From Burkholderia arboris (lineage in GTDB: Bacteria; Pseudomonadota; Gammaproteobacteria; Burkholderiales; Burkholderiaceae), in assembly GCF_902499125.1 (NCBI RefSeq), contig NZ_CABVPX010000001.1:493997-557996 (forward strand): DNA of 64,000 bases, read 5' to 3'. A model generated the notes under the pieces. That model was not told where the DNA came from, did not search any database, and was given only the letters and a program-made list of their open reading frames with translations. A program made the translations under genes and the position numbers. Each line of letters starts with the position of its first letter. Within the stretch, counting starts at the first letter, position 1. Below are positions 52,501-59,904 of this stretch, in pieces.

Positions 52501-55097
52501 CCGACCGCTTTGTCCCGATGTCGCGCTCGTTCTCGCTGCGCGACGATCCCGACCAGATGCAGCGCTACGTCAAGCGGTATGGCGGCGCGCTGCCGGCCGT
52601 CGCGCTGCAGGTCGATCCGTATTCGCTCGCCGCCGCGATGGGCGCCCTGCAGGATCCCGGGTTCATCCAGCGCGCCAAACGCTTCGGCGATCCGTCCGGC
52701 GCCCGCTACGACGACGATACGGCGACGCTCACGCGCACGGACGCCGACGGCACGCGGCACACGCTCGAACTCGACGATCTCGCCCACTTGCACAAGTGGC
52801 TCACGGCGGCCTCCGAATACGGCTTCCTGCTGCGCATCGAAGCTGCACCGTCCCGGCCCCGCGTGTCCCTGGAAGACGGCCATGCGATGGCCGGCACGAA
52901 CAACGGCTACGCGGAAATCCGGCGCATCGGCGAGGCGCTCGAAGTATGGGCGGCGCAGAACGGCGGCAAACCCGCGCCGCTCGTGCTGCTGACTTTCCAC
53001 GGTTCGGACGCCGTGCTCGAGCCGGTGCCGGGCGAAGGCCACGTCGCGTTGCTCGACGCGATCCTGAGCCGCAAGCAGCTCGACTGGGTGCATGTCGGCC
53101 TGTCGTGGGGCACGCACGGCGACGACTTCATCGCGAATGCCGATCTGACGCGCGCCCTGGCGGCGAAGATCGCCGACTACGGGAAAAACGCGCCTGAAAA
53201 ATTCGCGAGACTGCACGGCGGCGATGCGCTGACGCGCGTGTTCGAACCGGTCGGCGCGCAGGATTTCGCGAACCAGCAGCGATTCCTGTTCTCGGAAATC
53301 GAGCGCATCGCGAAAAAGGCGCACCAGATGTCCGACGCCGAGATCGCGGAATTGCGCGACGCGCTGTACGAAGGCAACACGTCGACGCTGCTGAATCTGG
53401 CACGCCGGGCGACGAACGAGACGTCGCAGACGCGATGGAACGACAACGCGCCCCACAACCGGCTCGCCAAGCGGGCCCACGCGGCCGGCAAAGACTGGCT
53501 CGACAGCCATCGCGACAGCGTTCCCGAGCGACCGTCGCTTGCATCGGTATCGGCGGCCGACAGCCGCGAGTACTGGAAGAACGTCACCGGCCAGAAAGCG
53601 CTGCAGTATGACGCGACCCTGCCGATCGGCGCCGCACGCAAGGCCATCGCGCAGCCCGATATGCCGAGCGCCACGATGGACGAGGCCAGCGCACGGCTCA
53701 ACGCGCTGCGCGTGCACCGACTGTCGAAAACCCGATCGGACATCCGGAATGCATGGATTGCGAGCGGAGCCGTCCTCGGCCTCTCGACCGGGATCGGCTT
53801 TGGGTTCCATCAGCTCGACACGACCGGGCTGGGCAATGCGTCGTCGACGCTTCTGCTGGCGTCGCGCCTCGGACGCGTGTTCCAGGTCATGCACCAGGGC
53901 GCCATCCGCAGCCTGCAGTCGGGCGACCCGAGGGCCGCGGTGGCAGCCATCACGAGCCTCGGCGCAACGCTGGCGCGCCAATTCAACTCCACGACGCATG
54001 ACTACGGCGCGCATCGGCTCGCTCAGCTGGACTCCGCGGTACGCCATGCGCAGGCAAAGGCAGCGCAATACGTCGAGCAATACCAGCAGGGGACGATGAG
54101 CTTCGACGACGCGAAGACGAACATCACCGCGCTCGCCGAGGACGTGCTCACGCAAATGCAGGGGTTCGTCGGCGGCACGTCGCTGCAGCAACTTCATGCG
54201 GGCAATCCGCGCAGCGGGCTGGGCGTCACGGCGCGCGCGGGCATGGCCGTCGCGTCGGTTGCGTCGGTCGCGACCGGGATCCTCAAGAACTTCTATCCGA
54301 CGCACCCGCTCACGGGCTTCGACGTCACGCTGGGCTGGACGGCCATCGCGAGCGGCGTGATCGGCACCGCCTACGCCGGTACGTCGCTCCTGATGGTGTC
54401 GCGACGCGTGAACGCTGACAAACGCAGTCGCGTCGTGCGCCTGCTCGATTCAACGGGCGACTTCACGTCGGTCGCGCTCGGCGGACTCTCCTCCGTGTCC
54501 CAATGGCGGCAGGGCAACTACGATCTCGCAATCGCGACCGGCACCATGACCTCGCTGCTGCTCGCCGGCCGGCTCAATACGCACTTCCCGAACGCGACGC
54601 CTTTCGTCAAGAAGATCCCGACCGCGGTGGTCATGATTCCGGTCGCCGCATTCGGCTACAAGTTCGTCATCGGCATCGCGCCCGTGATCGGGGGCGTTTT
54701 CAACTGGATGTTCGGCGGCGGATCGTCGCAGTCGAACGTCGCGCCGGGCGCATCGTCGAGTGCATCACCGAGTGCGTCGCCAAGCACCCCGCCGTCGCCG
54801 TCGGCGAGCGCCACGCCGTCGCAGCCGCAACCGTCGCCAGGCACGCCGTCGAACCCGCCGTCACCGTCGAACACCCCGCAGCCCTACATCGTCGTCGACG
54901 GCGATTCGCTGTGGGTGATCGCGGACCAGCATCGCCAGTCGCTGCTCGACGCCGCGAACGTGTCGCGTGCCGATCAGCAGGCGATGACGCGCAACGAGCA
55001 AGACAAGCTCGCACTGAACGAGATCCTGCAGCTCAATCCGTCCGCCGCGCGCGATCCCGGCAATCTGAAGATCGGCACGCCGCTGGTCGTCGGATGA
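43509..55097 (+). CDS. Giant 3862-residue multidomain protein of the type III secretion locus
   Basis: A single intact frame of 11.6 kb beginning MLSIDGLGLGVNWQRF after GGAGACAAGG. Layout by residue: polyproline at 27-33; Ala/Gln-rich helical region to about 600; hydrophobic segment 906-945; a repeated module ending NRWQKPVYAA (about 1380-1435 and 1870-1935); two related metallopeptidase-like domains (about 1582-1775 and 2155-2350), the second with HEAQH at 2232-2236, the first with RESRK at 1661-1665; a kinase-like part (LGAGGEKTVF about 1972, DLQGIF 2084, LSDPG 2098); Lys-rich linker about 2830; a barrel-like region 2924-3224; membrane segments near 3414, 3609 and 3707; a LysM domain 3792-3862. 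No signal peptide. Flanked by sct genes on both sides; possibly a very large secreted substrate. Function unknown. Confidence 0.85.
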   Translation: MLSIDGLGLGVNWQRFLSETLNPVVAPPPPPPPKQDDPAAGPAKPVTAPPIPVNASLSTDPSKPTNAEIAAATSLMQRMAAQYTAPPPDITVENETTQAVQQAIQDAQTKYDDASTALQGAQNVLHVVNRDPESTPDARKAAQADYAKARTAADTAQRDLNVTTDAGYTILYREQADADKPSGIQIDDDGNVTNPGDAQNAANDKLKALQATFPDHANDPKWVPKPGDCKTPEQSKRYDEWRSADAHAAAGTAKYFSDLSNAYLARTQLQSYLVNPDYKAALDSGISRLNTALAEQLLQVNLPEAPESPDAAQKAVTAAAKSANTTNAALAAANDAIALAQAQQKFDVVAGRQGTVIVAPNSVPDASAALKRAQTAASTSGGYLQMLAAQQQVDTAQDNCTAAQQAADTWHKDNPRPPHSPPFDAKVDLDLGDAYAKLYQAKQQASIAHDGFVAAYGATLAQQYDDQASKISAQVKAQQPLLKPFFQQPPQLTPAAAQPAPSSSLPTAAGAAPRTSPLLPTAFPAPAPTGTNATPAPTILPLTDPSRSPMPLPAAPSGPTQLDATRLQVVAGALRTAGNRLADDVNSRAADVALKNAQDGVDQAKSALAAKQKQYDEWAAANPAPVRLRTLPDGDVMPAPSYRPNLYQSDLNDAQAAVTKVENAVPQLKLLRDTSRQQVLLDQFDAGLDERLRYVDEKSGAADDYKKAMHDFYEAHRTEMSNSMLDAASLSTRNGATIAFGSLSDNQQRNLIGVALGQQPDVPADESSQSVSAADDSTARFVDKDKLSAINTVRDKLLSVGGGKDTQVSVLPMVYAAKETGTTTSALFKVTDKDGKTHYIDESAGNYDSINDYLDSNQLSADGTVDILTGHNEDGSQQVVSKAAHNNSDFDNVLNFLTGTDVNIGMLLGGMALEVIGTALDSTVIGATIGVPLNLIGAGMTYTAIGSAMTKAGLDLANRIDHDQSISPLDAGARADYINLVPMAAGGAAKLAGTKLFERAVTTKVASVIAKGAERTAFVTGVAGAGEAFVESGVDLLQGNTKAAGEAFESGVINTALMGAGVAKQRAVTGIRTRTGRPIAAHTTDGKVVKVDDQTIGQILNKDGAASLSAGRTRATLDGEAVKVAPNGVLMVGDKVLTYEDQPIRVLDKTSARQMPPGKSVVLGQDGTLSVVSASPKAWTHGTRVDGVTDTGERMTFGPDGAIGTTSNIVAKSRLDRLDEVIDQGKDLHHQLRDAAAREARRVQQAAAEGESANAARDARGTQRTSEARAQAGRQHDDLDADRTTAARSAAARAADSDEPAGAGTRAKPDGTPPRVNVRVVDLTDEAPATRPATSDPAGISVPRGPSVEPMQVGERTVYLVRNGAPHDPGARAPRPQNLDEPVIVVAGEHDAALAPELANRWQKPVYAAAPDAFGADGQLRAGARVLRFDPEPETAAMAGRPSATAVADAASPASTHPAAPDETVIVLAGKRGPNEPAMPRAVATPEPVTAHDGLFSAPSRVLVVVKPDHPAIAEAAAEPAAARATAATSPGDKTPAEAAGGKTSRTHADDERPPVPTDDPERAAPAETPGTATPDYATPHPGWITRMQMRLGGAPLPEAVQALAMQSGTLATQLRMLQDAGWRVTIGKRGRGSHVDTRKRRVTIDGGLRDAGSITYVLARESRKAVEALAGVLDHDYGPRGGFTRKALEAEARAQISAFEARYEIKLTSGTDIAAHLVHPDAIAREGANWRGRSHDYAGTVDRLASTLGGVHTSGADGPTYREFYNDAWSRQKGRGGMPRRMPAPRMDETGAAPRGVARFDARIAWSRAHAEIASPYRAGERPDAAELAAARTRHFTIDPGRRVVVLHADTRADGTLLVDGKPVSAHEYLLEMAPPFVVQEGYAIVLAAQHDGAAHAARLANLWQRPVYAAPAEAVGAHGALLDTGTFHRLDPAPATPHDLGPLNADPLGVYAHGDRNARVDVAHEAGELLGAGGEKTVFALGDDAALGIYDRHVNPESGHVRAAVDERLALDDLRSYGLQTVTMSGPFSVLGRVGVLYRPLGVLHTHTMVATGTLPRVVTRAALEHIRKIRAVVEREGLAFDLQGIFTRTGDFLLSDPGPVTRDPIDYLRTLEKLTELEQLLTHGLEQGDIAIARPVIADTLPPDAFVQKPSVITQIRMRFGGAPLSKEALALVDRSTLLSGQLAQAQAAGWKVVVGRPGRGSRIDTDKQRIVLDGRMRHTGTLVYALAHEAQHAVDAIAGRLLLDGAPVDTLVDRALMAEARAQANAFAVRRELIDDLGIDISKDVLLPDGIAREAERVMPGDEAGLRRLADAFGDAEPSVPGYPTYRDYYASQIARMQAGGVPREMAAPASPAHRPARGLAARKAARLEQRALDLLASHGKRDLLRVDGDQLDSIDAMKAAFGTDAHVLIALRTDRPADRRDAIHPQPEFIASFRTNAQGKFVDKKEVSDDIDQNLLQDAYLALKDKGAANRGDYDYYVSPVALAELRKFGGAARIDAYFGEPRAWDVEPSDTGVDAEVVANVNALDSAPRFLRPKPAARHDPGAGTTVYAVERKTGTVLGYATRDGAGKWTYVEKTSLGDATIESRDLAVAFRRRFRPLPGGRRGVRFVVAKVPHDVVESYGGFAPAKMRRPISKPKTPLSKPDTYVQRVLGNTHPSLRRQNRAAAGAGVPDILPTTADGALDFNAHHADELKRALEMGKIPDGHYVYVYDHEGTVTDVLTGSLTGLIAVENGTVRWYDDVGQFRDPDNPGLPLERSTIGRGPYGGNQHFLLSRLAPDVFEPRAAAIKAAALHAAQPAAVTAPPPPAARQSGNGTQAGKGGKAGRKGRKGKHAARGGQRTQPAAAAAAKPPAAPAAPPPKPITLKPFQPAYVSGSIVESVTRYGNAKIADFASTLERLTEWGKRDVGRKEGNGLTFTDPPKAILADAVLAKKIFGTLHMWREASSLHPHGAFTRAPAQRNLVMRGAQWIGAARSADRKLIRRYVKLASLTDLADRFVPMSRSFSLRDDPDQMQRYVKRYGGALPAVALQVDPYSLAAAMGALQDPGFIQRAKRFGDPSGARYDDDTATLTRTDADGTRHTLELDDLAHLHKWLTAASEYGFLLRIEAAPSRPRVSLEDGHAMAGTNNGYAEIRRIGEALEVWAAQNGGKPAPLVLLTFHGSDAVLEPVPGEGHVALLDAILSRKQLDWVHVGLSWGTHGDDFIANADLTRALAAKIADYGKNAPEKFARLHGGDALTRVFEPVGAQDFANQQRFLFSEIERIAKKAHQMSDAEIAELRDALYEGNTSTLLNLARRATNETSQTRWNDNAPHNRLAKRAHAAGKDWLDSHRDSVPERPSLASVSAADSREYWKNVTGQKALQYDATLPIGAARKAIAQPDMPSATMDEASARLNALRVHRLSKTRSDIRNAWIASGAVLGLSTGIGFGFHQLDTTGLGNASSTLLLASRLGRVFQVMHQGAIRSLQSGDPRAAVAAITSLGATLARQFNSTTHDYGAHRLAQLDSAVRHAQAKAAQYVEQYQQGTMSFDDAKTNITALAEDVLTQMQGFVGGTSLQQLHAGNPRSGLGVTARAGMAVASVASVATGILKNFYPTHPLTGFDVTLGWTAIASGVIGTAYAGTSLLMVSRRVNADKRSRVVRLLDSTGDFTSVALGGLSSVSQWRQGNYDLAIATGTMTSLLLAGRLNTHFPNATPFVKKIPTAVVMIPVAAFGYKFVIGIAPVIGGVFNWMFGGGSSQSNVAPGASSSASPSASPSTPPSPSASATPSQPQPSPGTPSNPPSPSNTPQPYIVVDGDSLWVIADQHRQSLLDAANVSRADQQAMTRNEQDKLALNEILQLNPSAARDPGNLKIGTPLVVG

Positions 55098-55142
55098 CGA
55101 CCGGCGCACCGCGCGGCCTGGACGGACGGCGCGACGCGGCCG

Positions 55143-57110
55143 TCACGTCGCCCGCTGATGTTCCAGCCACGCCTGGAACATCAGCACCGTCCACAACTGG
55201 TGCTGCCAGTTCATTCGGCCCGTCTGGTGCTGCCGCCACAGCCGCTCGACCGCCGTCGCATCGAAGAAGCCTTCCTCGCGCAACCGCGACGGCCGCAGCA
55301 ACGCCTCGGCCCAGTCGCGCAGCGCGCCGCGCAACCAGTGGTCGACGGGCGCGCAGAAGCCCTGCTTCGGCCGGTCGATCAGCGCGGACGGCACGTACCG
55401 GTCGAGCAGCCGGCGCAGCAGCGCCTTCGACTGCCCTTCCGGCAAGCGCACCGCCGCCGGCACGCGCCACGCGAATTCGACGACGTGATGGTCGAGGAAC
55501 GGCATGCGCGTTTCGAGGCTCACGGCCATCGCCGCGCGATCGACTTTCGCGAGGATGTCGGTCGGCAGGTACGTGAGCGTGTCGATCGCCATCGCCTGCT
55601 CGGCGAAGCTCAGGTGCGCGGGCCACGCGGACACCGTGTCGAGCGGCGTCGGCGGCTCCTGCCCCGACAGCGCGATGCGCTCGGGATGATGCACCGCCGA
55701 CATCAGCAGCCGGTACAGCCCGATGCGGCTCTCCGCCGTCATCACGTGGCCGAGCTTGTGCAGGCGATCGCCGATGCGCGTGGCCGATTCGCGCGCCTCC
55801 ACGCTGCCCCACGCGCCCTGCGCGACGGCCGCGAGCTGGTCCGCGTGATCGGGCCGCAACGCATGCAGCGCGGCGGCGATCCGCGCGCGCACGGCGGCCG
55901 GCACGCGATGCAGCTTGCGCCACAGGCGCGGCGTCAGGAAGTAGCGCGTATAGCCGCCGAACAGTTCGTCGCCGCCATCGCCCGACAGGCTCACCTTCAC
56001 GTGCCGGCGCGTCATTTCCGATACGAGGAAGGTCGGGATCTGCGACGCATCGGAAAACGGCTCGTCGTAGATCGACGGCAGCTTCGGCACGACGTCGAGC
56101 GCATGGTCGGCCGTGACGTAAAGCTCGGTATGGCGCGTGCCGAGGTGGCGCGCGACGGCCTTCGCGTAACCGGCCTCGTCGTAGCCGGCTTCATGGAAGC
56201 CGATCGTAAACGTGTCGACCGGCGTCGACGATTGCGCCTGCATCAGCGCGACGATCGCCGACGAATCGACGCCGCCCGACAGGAACGCGCCGAGCGGCAC
56301 GTCCGCTTCCATCTGTCGCGCGACGGCCTGGCGCAGCACCGCGTCGAGCTGGCCGACGGCCTCATCGGCGCTGCCCTCGAACGGCTGCGCACGGCCATCC
56401 TCGATCGCCTGTTCGAGCGTCCAGTACGCCCGCGCGCGCGGCGTATCGCGCGCATGCTCGAACTGCATGTACGTGCCGGGCGGCAGCTTGTGGATGCCGC
56501 GGTAGATCGTATACGGCGCAGGCACGCTCGACTGGCGCAGGTACAGGCACAGCGCGTCGCGGTCGATCGTGCCGTCGAAGCCCGGATAGCCGCGCAACGC
56601 CTTCAGTTCGGACGCGAACACGAGCGCGTCGCCGATCCGCCCGTAGTAAAGCGGCTTCTCGCCAATCCGGTCGCGCGCGAGCGTCAGCACCCGCGACGCG
56701 CGATTCCACAGCGCGAACGCGAACATGCCGGTCGCCCGGCGCAACGTTGCCTCGACACCCCACGCGACGATCGCCGCGATCAGCACCTCGCTGTCGGAGT
56801 GGCCGCGCCACGCCGGTGCACGCCCCGCACGCTCGAGTTCCGCGCGCAGTTCGCGATGGTTGTAGATTTCGCCATTGAAGACCATGACGTAGCGGCCGCA
56901 CGCAGATGCCATCGGCTGCCGGCCGTGCACCGACAGGTCGACGATCGCCAGCCGCCGGTGGCCGAGCGCGATGCCGGCTTCCGGGTCGACCCAGATCCCC
57001 TGCCCATCCGGCCCGCGATGCGCGAGGCTCGCCGTCATTCGCGCGAGCGTGCCGCGCGCAGTCTCCTCATCGAAGGCGCCGCTATTCAAGAAGCCGTCGA
57101 TTCCGCACAT
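55143..57110 (-). CDS. asnB: Glutamine-dependent asparagine synthetase
   Basis: A 655-residue AsnB-type enzyme. Cys2 (MCGIDGF) is the glutaminase nucleophile, which fixes the start at 57110 even though the frame opens at 57149. RLAIVDLSVHGRQPM and NGEIYNHRELRAEL belong to the class II amidotransferase domain; the synthetase half has the PP-loop LSGGVDSSAIVALM and SGDGGDELFGGYTRYF. Full length and intact. Such paralogues often modify exopolysaccharide or natural products rather than feed protein synthesis. It sits between the giant gene and sctU; its link to secretion is unknown. Confidence 0.92.
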   Translation of the reverse strand: MCGIDGFLNSGAFDEETARGTLARMTASLAHRGPDGQGIWVDPEAGIALGHRRLAIVDLSVHGRQPMASACGRYVMVFNGEIYNHRELRAELERAGRAPAWRGHSDSEVLIAAIVAWGVEATLRRATGMFAFALWNRASRVLTLARDRIGEKPLYYGRIGDALVFASELKALRGYPGFDGTIDRDALCLYLRQSSVPAPYTIYRGIHKLPPGTYMQFEHARDTPRARAYWTLEQAIEDGRAQPFEGSADEAVGQLDAVLRQAVARQMEADVPLGAFLSGGVDSSAIVALMQAQSSTPVDTFTIGFHEAGYDEAGYAKAVARHLGTRHTELYVTADHALDVVPKLPSIYDEPFSDASQIPTFLVSEMTRRHVKVSLSGDGGDELFGGYTRYFLTPRLWRKLHRVPAAVRARIAAALHALRPDHADQLAAVAQGAWGSVEARESATRIGDRLHKLGHVMTAESRIGLYRLLMSAVHHPERIALSGQEPPTPLDTVSAWPAHLSFAEQAMAIDTLTYLPTDILAKVDRAAMAVSLETRMPFLDHHVVEFAWRVPAAVRLPEGQSKALLRRLLDRYVPSALIDRPKQGFCAPVDHWLRGALRDWAEALLRPSRLREEGFFDATAVERLWRQHQTGRMNWQHQLWTVLMFQAWLEHQRAT

Positions 57111-57384
57111 TTGATTTGTCTGCCCCTGTTGACCTGTTCCGTCACGCATGGCGCAACCTCGCGGTCCGCCGTCCGGCGTGACGGTCGAGCCATATTACGA
57201 AGAAATAAATCAGCAATAATTCACTGGTGAACGTCGATGCAGTGCGGAAAAAAAATGACGTCAAGCGCCTTGCACGCATGACCGGCCAAAGGGGCCATAT
57301 CGAATTGGAACGGCGAGCAGCCAGGCCCAGCGGAATAAAAAAGGCAACATGGCGACGGGCCTGCCACGGCCGCAGTGGTACGCG

Positions 57385-58416
57385 TCAACCCGCGCCGGTC
57401 GCCCATTTCAGCAACTGCGCAACCTCACGGAAATGCTGCGGCTGGATCGTGCCGTTCTCGGGCGTCGACTCGTACAGCGCCTGCGCGAGCCCGACGTTCG
57501 CGAGCGTCGGGCGCAGCGCGTCGCGGGCAAGCCGCACGATCCGCTCGGCCGCGTCGCCCTCGCCGCGCGCGAGCACCCACGGCAGCGAGCCCATGCCGCC
57601 GTAATAGAGCGCGACCGCGACGCGCGGCGAATAGACGACCACCGACGCATAGCCGATCCGGTCGGGCAGCGACGCGAACTGCGCTTCGCGCGCGAGCTGC
57701 CGGCGCTTCGCCTCGATGTGCGGATCGCCCTCGTCCTCCTTGTGCTCGCGCCGCACCTCGTCGACCGACATCTTCATCTTCTGGTTGAACTCGTGCCGCT
57801 GGTGCACGATGTCGATCAGCGCCATCACGATATAGATCAGCGCGGCCCAGCCGAACAGCAGCATCAGCAGCTTCACGATCAGCGCGAGAATCGAGACGGG
57901 CCGCGTGAAACCCGACTGCACGGACGGGTCGAGCGACTCGACGATCAGCCAGCCGAGCGTCGCGACGAGCAGCGCCGTCTTCAGCAGCATCTTCGCGAGA
58001 TTGACGAGGTTGCGCAGCGACCACAGGTTCTTCATCCCCTCGGCGAGATTGAGCCGCGACAGTTGCGGCACGAGGCGGCTCCACGCCATCACGCCGCCCA
58101 CCTGCACGAAGCCCGCGAGCAGGCCCGCGAGCAGCCCAGCCGCGACGATCTGCGCGGACAGCGTCGCCCAGTCGCGCGCGGCGCCGTCGATCAGCACCGC
58201 GAGCCGCGCGGACGGATCGGCCGCGCCGACCGCGTCGAACACGAGCCGGAACAGCGCCTGCAGCCGCGCGAACAGCGACCCGATGCCCACCGCGAGCGCG
58301 ACGCACACGCCGACGAAGAACGCCGACGAAACCGTTTCCGCGCTCTTCGGCACATCGCCTTTCTCGCGCGCGTCGCGCAGGCGCTTCGCGGTCGGCTTCT
58401 GGTCCTTTTCCGCCAT
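57385..58416 (-). CDS. sctU: Type III secretion substrate-switch protein SctU, without NPTH
   Basis: A 343-residue FlhB/SctU family protein: N-terminal KPTAKRLRDAREKGDVPKSAE, four membrane segments, and the cytoplasmic domain from about residue 212 with KMKMSVDEVRREHKEDEGDP and QFASLPDRIGYASVVV. At 262-265 it reads YSPR, where nearly all family members have NPTH, the self-cleavage site, followed by the normal VAVAL strand. The frame is intact, so this is not a sequencing slip. Cleavage is therefore not expected. Last gene of the sctI-U operon; 16 bases after sctT. Confidence 0.93.
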   Translation of the reverse strand: MAEKDQKPTAKRLRDAREKGDVPKSAETVSSAFFVGVCVALAVGIGSLFARLQALFRLVFDAVGAADPSARLAVLIDGAARDWATLSAQIVAAGLLAGLLAGFVQVGGVMAWSRLVPQLSRLNLAEGMKNLWSLRNLVNLAKMLLKTALLVATLGWLIVESLDPSVQSGFTRPVSILALIVKLLMLLFGWAALIYIVMALIDIVHQRHEFNQKMKMSVDEVRREHKEDEGDPHIEAKRRQLAREAQFASLPDRIGYASVVVYSPRVAVALYYGGMGSLPWVLARGEGDAAERIVRLARDALRPTLANVGLAQALYESTPENGTIQPQHFREVAQLLKWATGAG

Positions 58417-58432
58417 GCCGGCTCCGCCGCGC

Positions 58433-59242
58433 TCAGCCGCCGCCGTGCGCGGCGAACAGCGCGCGCAGCAGCGCCATCAGCCCGCTGTCGGGGCTCAGCA
58501 GCGAATGCAGCGACGCATACACCACCGGCAGGAACAGCATCATCATCAGCAGCGCGAGCGCGCTCTTCAGCGGCTGCGAGAACACGAAGATGTTGAGCTG
58601 CGGCACCGCGCGCCCGACCAGGCCGACGCCGAGCTCGACGAGCACCAGCACGATCGTGACGGGCGCCGCGAGCTTCACCATCCATTCGAAGATCGTGTCG
58701 GTCTGCCGCACGATGAAAGTCTGCAGCATCGACGCGAAATCGGGGCCGAGCGAGCCGATCGGCCACCATGCGTACGACTGCGCGAACAGCTGCACCAGCA
58801 CCTGCAATCCGCCCGCCGTGACGAACAGCGCGATCGCGACGAAATTGAGGAAGCCCGACGTCGGGCCGCCTTCGTGGCCGCCCATCGGATCGAAGAACGC
58901 GGCGCTGCCGCTGCCGGTCTGGAAGTCGATCAGGTAGCCGACGCCCTGGATCGCGAACAGCACCGCGCTGAACGCGCCCGCGAGCAGCATGCCGACCATC
59001 GCCTCCTTCGCGACGAGCAGGCACCACATCAGGAACGGCAGCGCGGCCACCTGCGCGGCGTCGATCGTCGGCGCGACGAACGCGGCGATCACGACCGCAA
59101 TGCCGTTGCGCACGAGGCCCGTGATGATCTGCTCGTTGAACACCGGCACGACGAACATGATCGGCAACAGGCGCGGCATCACGTAGAGCAGCGGCCGCAG
59201 CATGCCGGCGACATCGTTGAAACCCGCGGCCTGGTCTAGCAT
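58433..59242 (-). CDS. sctT: Type III secretion export gate protein SctT
   Basis: A 269-residue FliR/SctT family membrane protein: PRLLPIMFVVPVFNEQIITGLVR, then KEAMVGMLLAGAFSAVLFAIQ and GVGYLIDFQTGSGSAAFFDP are family hallmarks, with six or so membrane helices. Joins SctR and SctS to form the export pore. Its start overlaps the end of sctO by seven bases, indicating coupling. Confidence 0.95.
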   Translation of the reverse strand: MLDQAAGFNDVAGMLRPLLYVMPRLLPIMFVVPVFNEQIITGLVRNGIAVVIAAFVAPTIDAAQVAALPFLMWCLLVAKEAMVGMLLAGAFSAVLFAIQGVGYLIDFQTGSGSAAFFDPMGGHEGGPTSGFLNFVAIALFVTAGGLQVLVQLFAQSYAWWPIGSLGPDFASMLQTFIVRQTDTIFEWMVKLAAPVTIVLVLVELGVGLVGRAVPQLNIFVFSQPLKSALALLMMMLFLPVVYASLHSLLSPDSGLMALLRALFAAHGGG

Positions 59243-59904
59243 CGGCGCTCCGCGGCGGCAGGCGGCGCGGCATCGTCGGCCGGGGCGGATGCACCGGTTG
59301 CGGCGGCGATGTCGGCGCCCGTTTCCGCGACGGTCATCGCCGCATCGAACGCGGCGGCCGCTTCAGGCTGCGCGCCGGCATGGGCGGCCGCGTCGCCGGC
59401 CCCGGCCGCCCATGCACCGGCCGTCGAGAAACGCCGCACCGCGTAGCCGTCCGCGACTTCGTCGGCGTCGCGTTCGACTCGCGCAGCGCGCGCGTGCAGC
59501 GCCTTCTCGCCGGCCTTCTCCAGCTTGTCCTCGGCGGCCTTCGCCTTGCGCGCGGCGCGCTGCAGGTCGGCGAGCGTCGCCTCGTGGCCGCGATGCACGT
59601 GCGCGGCCTCGCTCACCGACGCATTCGCGGTGCCGATATGCCGGTCGAACGTACGCGTGTCGGCCGCCGCGTTCTGCAGCGCGCGCGCTTCGCGCACGTC
59701 GTCGGCGAGCCGCGTCTGGATCGCAGCCTTCGCCGCGACCTGCTGCGCGAGCTGCGCCTGCGCGGCCGCGAGCGCGCGGCGGCTCTGCGCGGCGATGCCC
59801 TGCTGGCGCGCGGCCGCGACGCGCGCGATCTGGCTGCGCATCTCGCGCACGCGCTTCAGGCGCGCGAGCGTCGCGAGCACGAGGCGGTCGTCGGCTTCAG
59901 ACAT
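59236..59904 (-). CDS. sctO: Type III secretion stalk protein SctO (YscO-like)
   Basis: A 222-residue coiled-coil protein, Ala/Arg/Glu-rich, with long uninterrupted helices (LARLKRVREMRSQIARVAAA, ALAAAQAQLAQQVAAKAAIQ, AKAAEDKLEKAGEKAL). Position between sctN and sctT, with overlaps of eight and seven bases, matches the stalk that couples the ATPase to the export gate. Sequence conservation in this family is low, so the call rests on position and coiled-coil. The final 60 residues are Ala-rich and likely disordered. Confidence 0.8.
   Translation of the reverse strand: MSEADDRLVLATLARLKRVREMRSQIARVAAARQQGIAAQSRRALAAAQAQLAQQVAAKAAIQTRLADDVREARALQNAAADTRTFDRHIGTANASVSEAAHVHRGHEATLADLQRAARKAKAAEDKLEKAGEKALHARAARVERDADEVADGYAVRRFSTAGAWAAGAGDAAAHAGAQPEAAAAFDAAMTVAETGADIAAATGASAPADDAAPPAAAERRC

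Noticed and set aside
47031..54305. 2424-residue open frame antisense to the giant gene
   Set aside because: It mirrors a strongly G/C-ending reading frame; its translation is Arg/Asp/Val-rich without any domain, and it has no ribosome-binding site. The plus-strand frame has recognisable domains.
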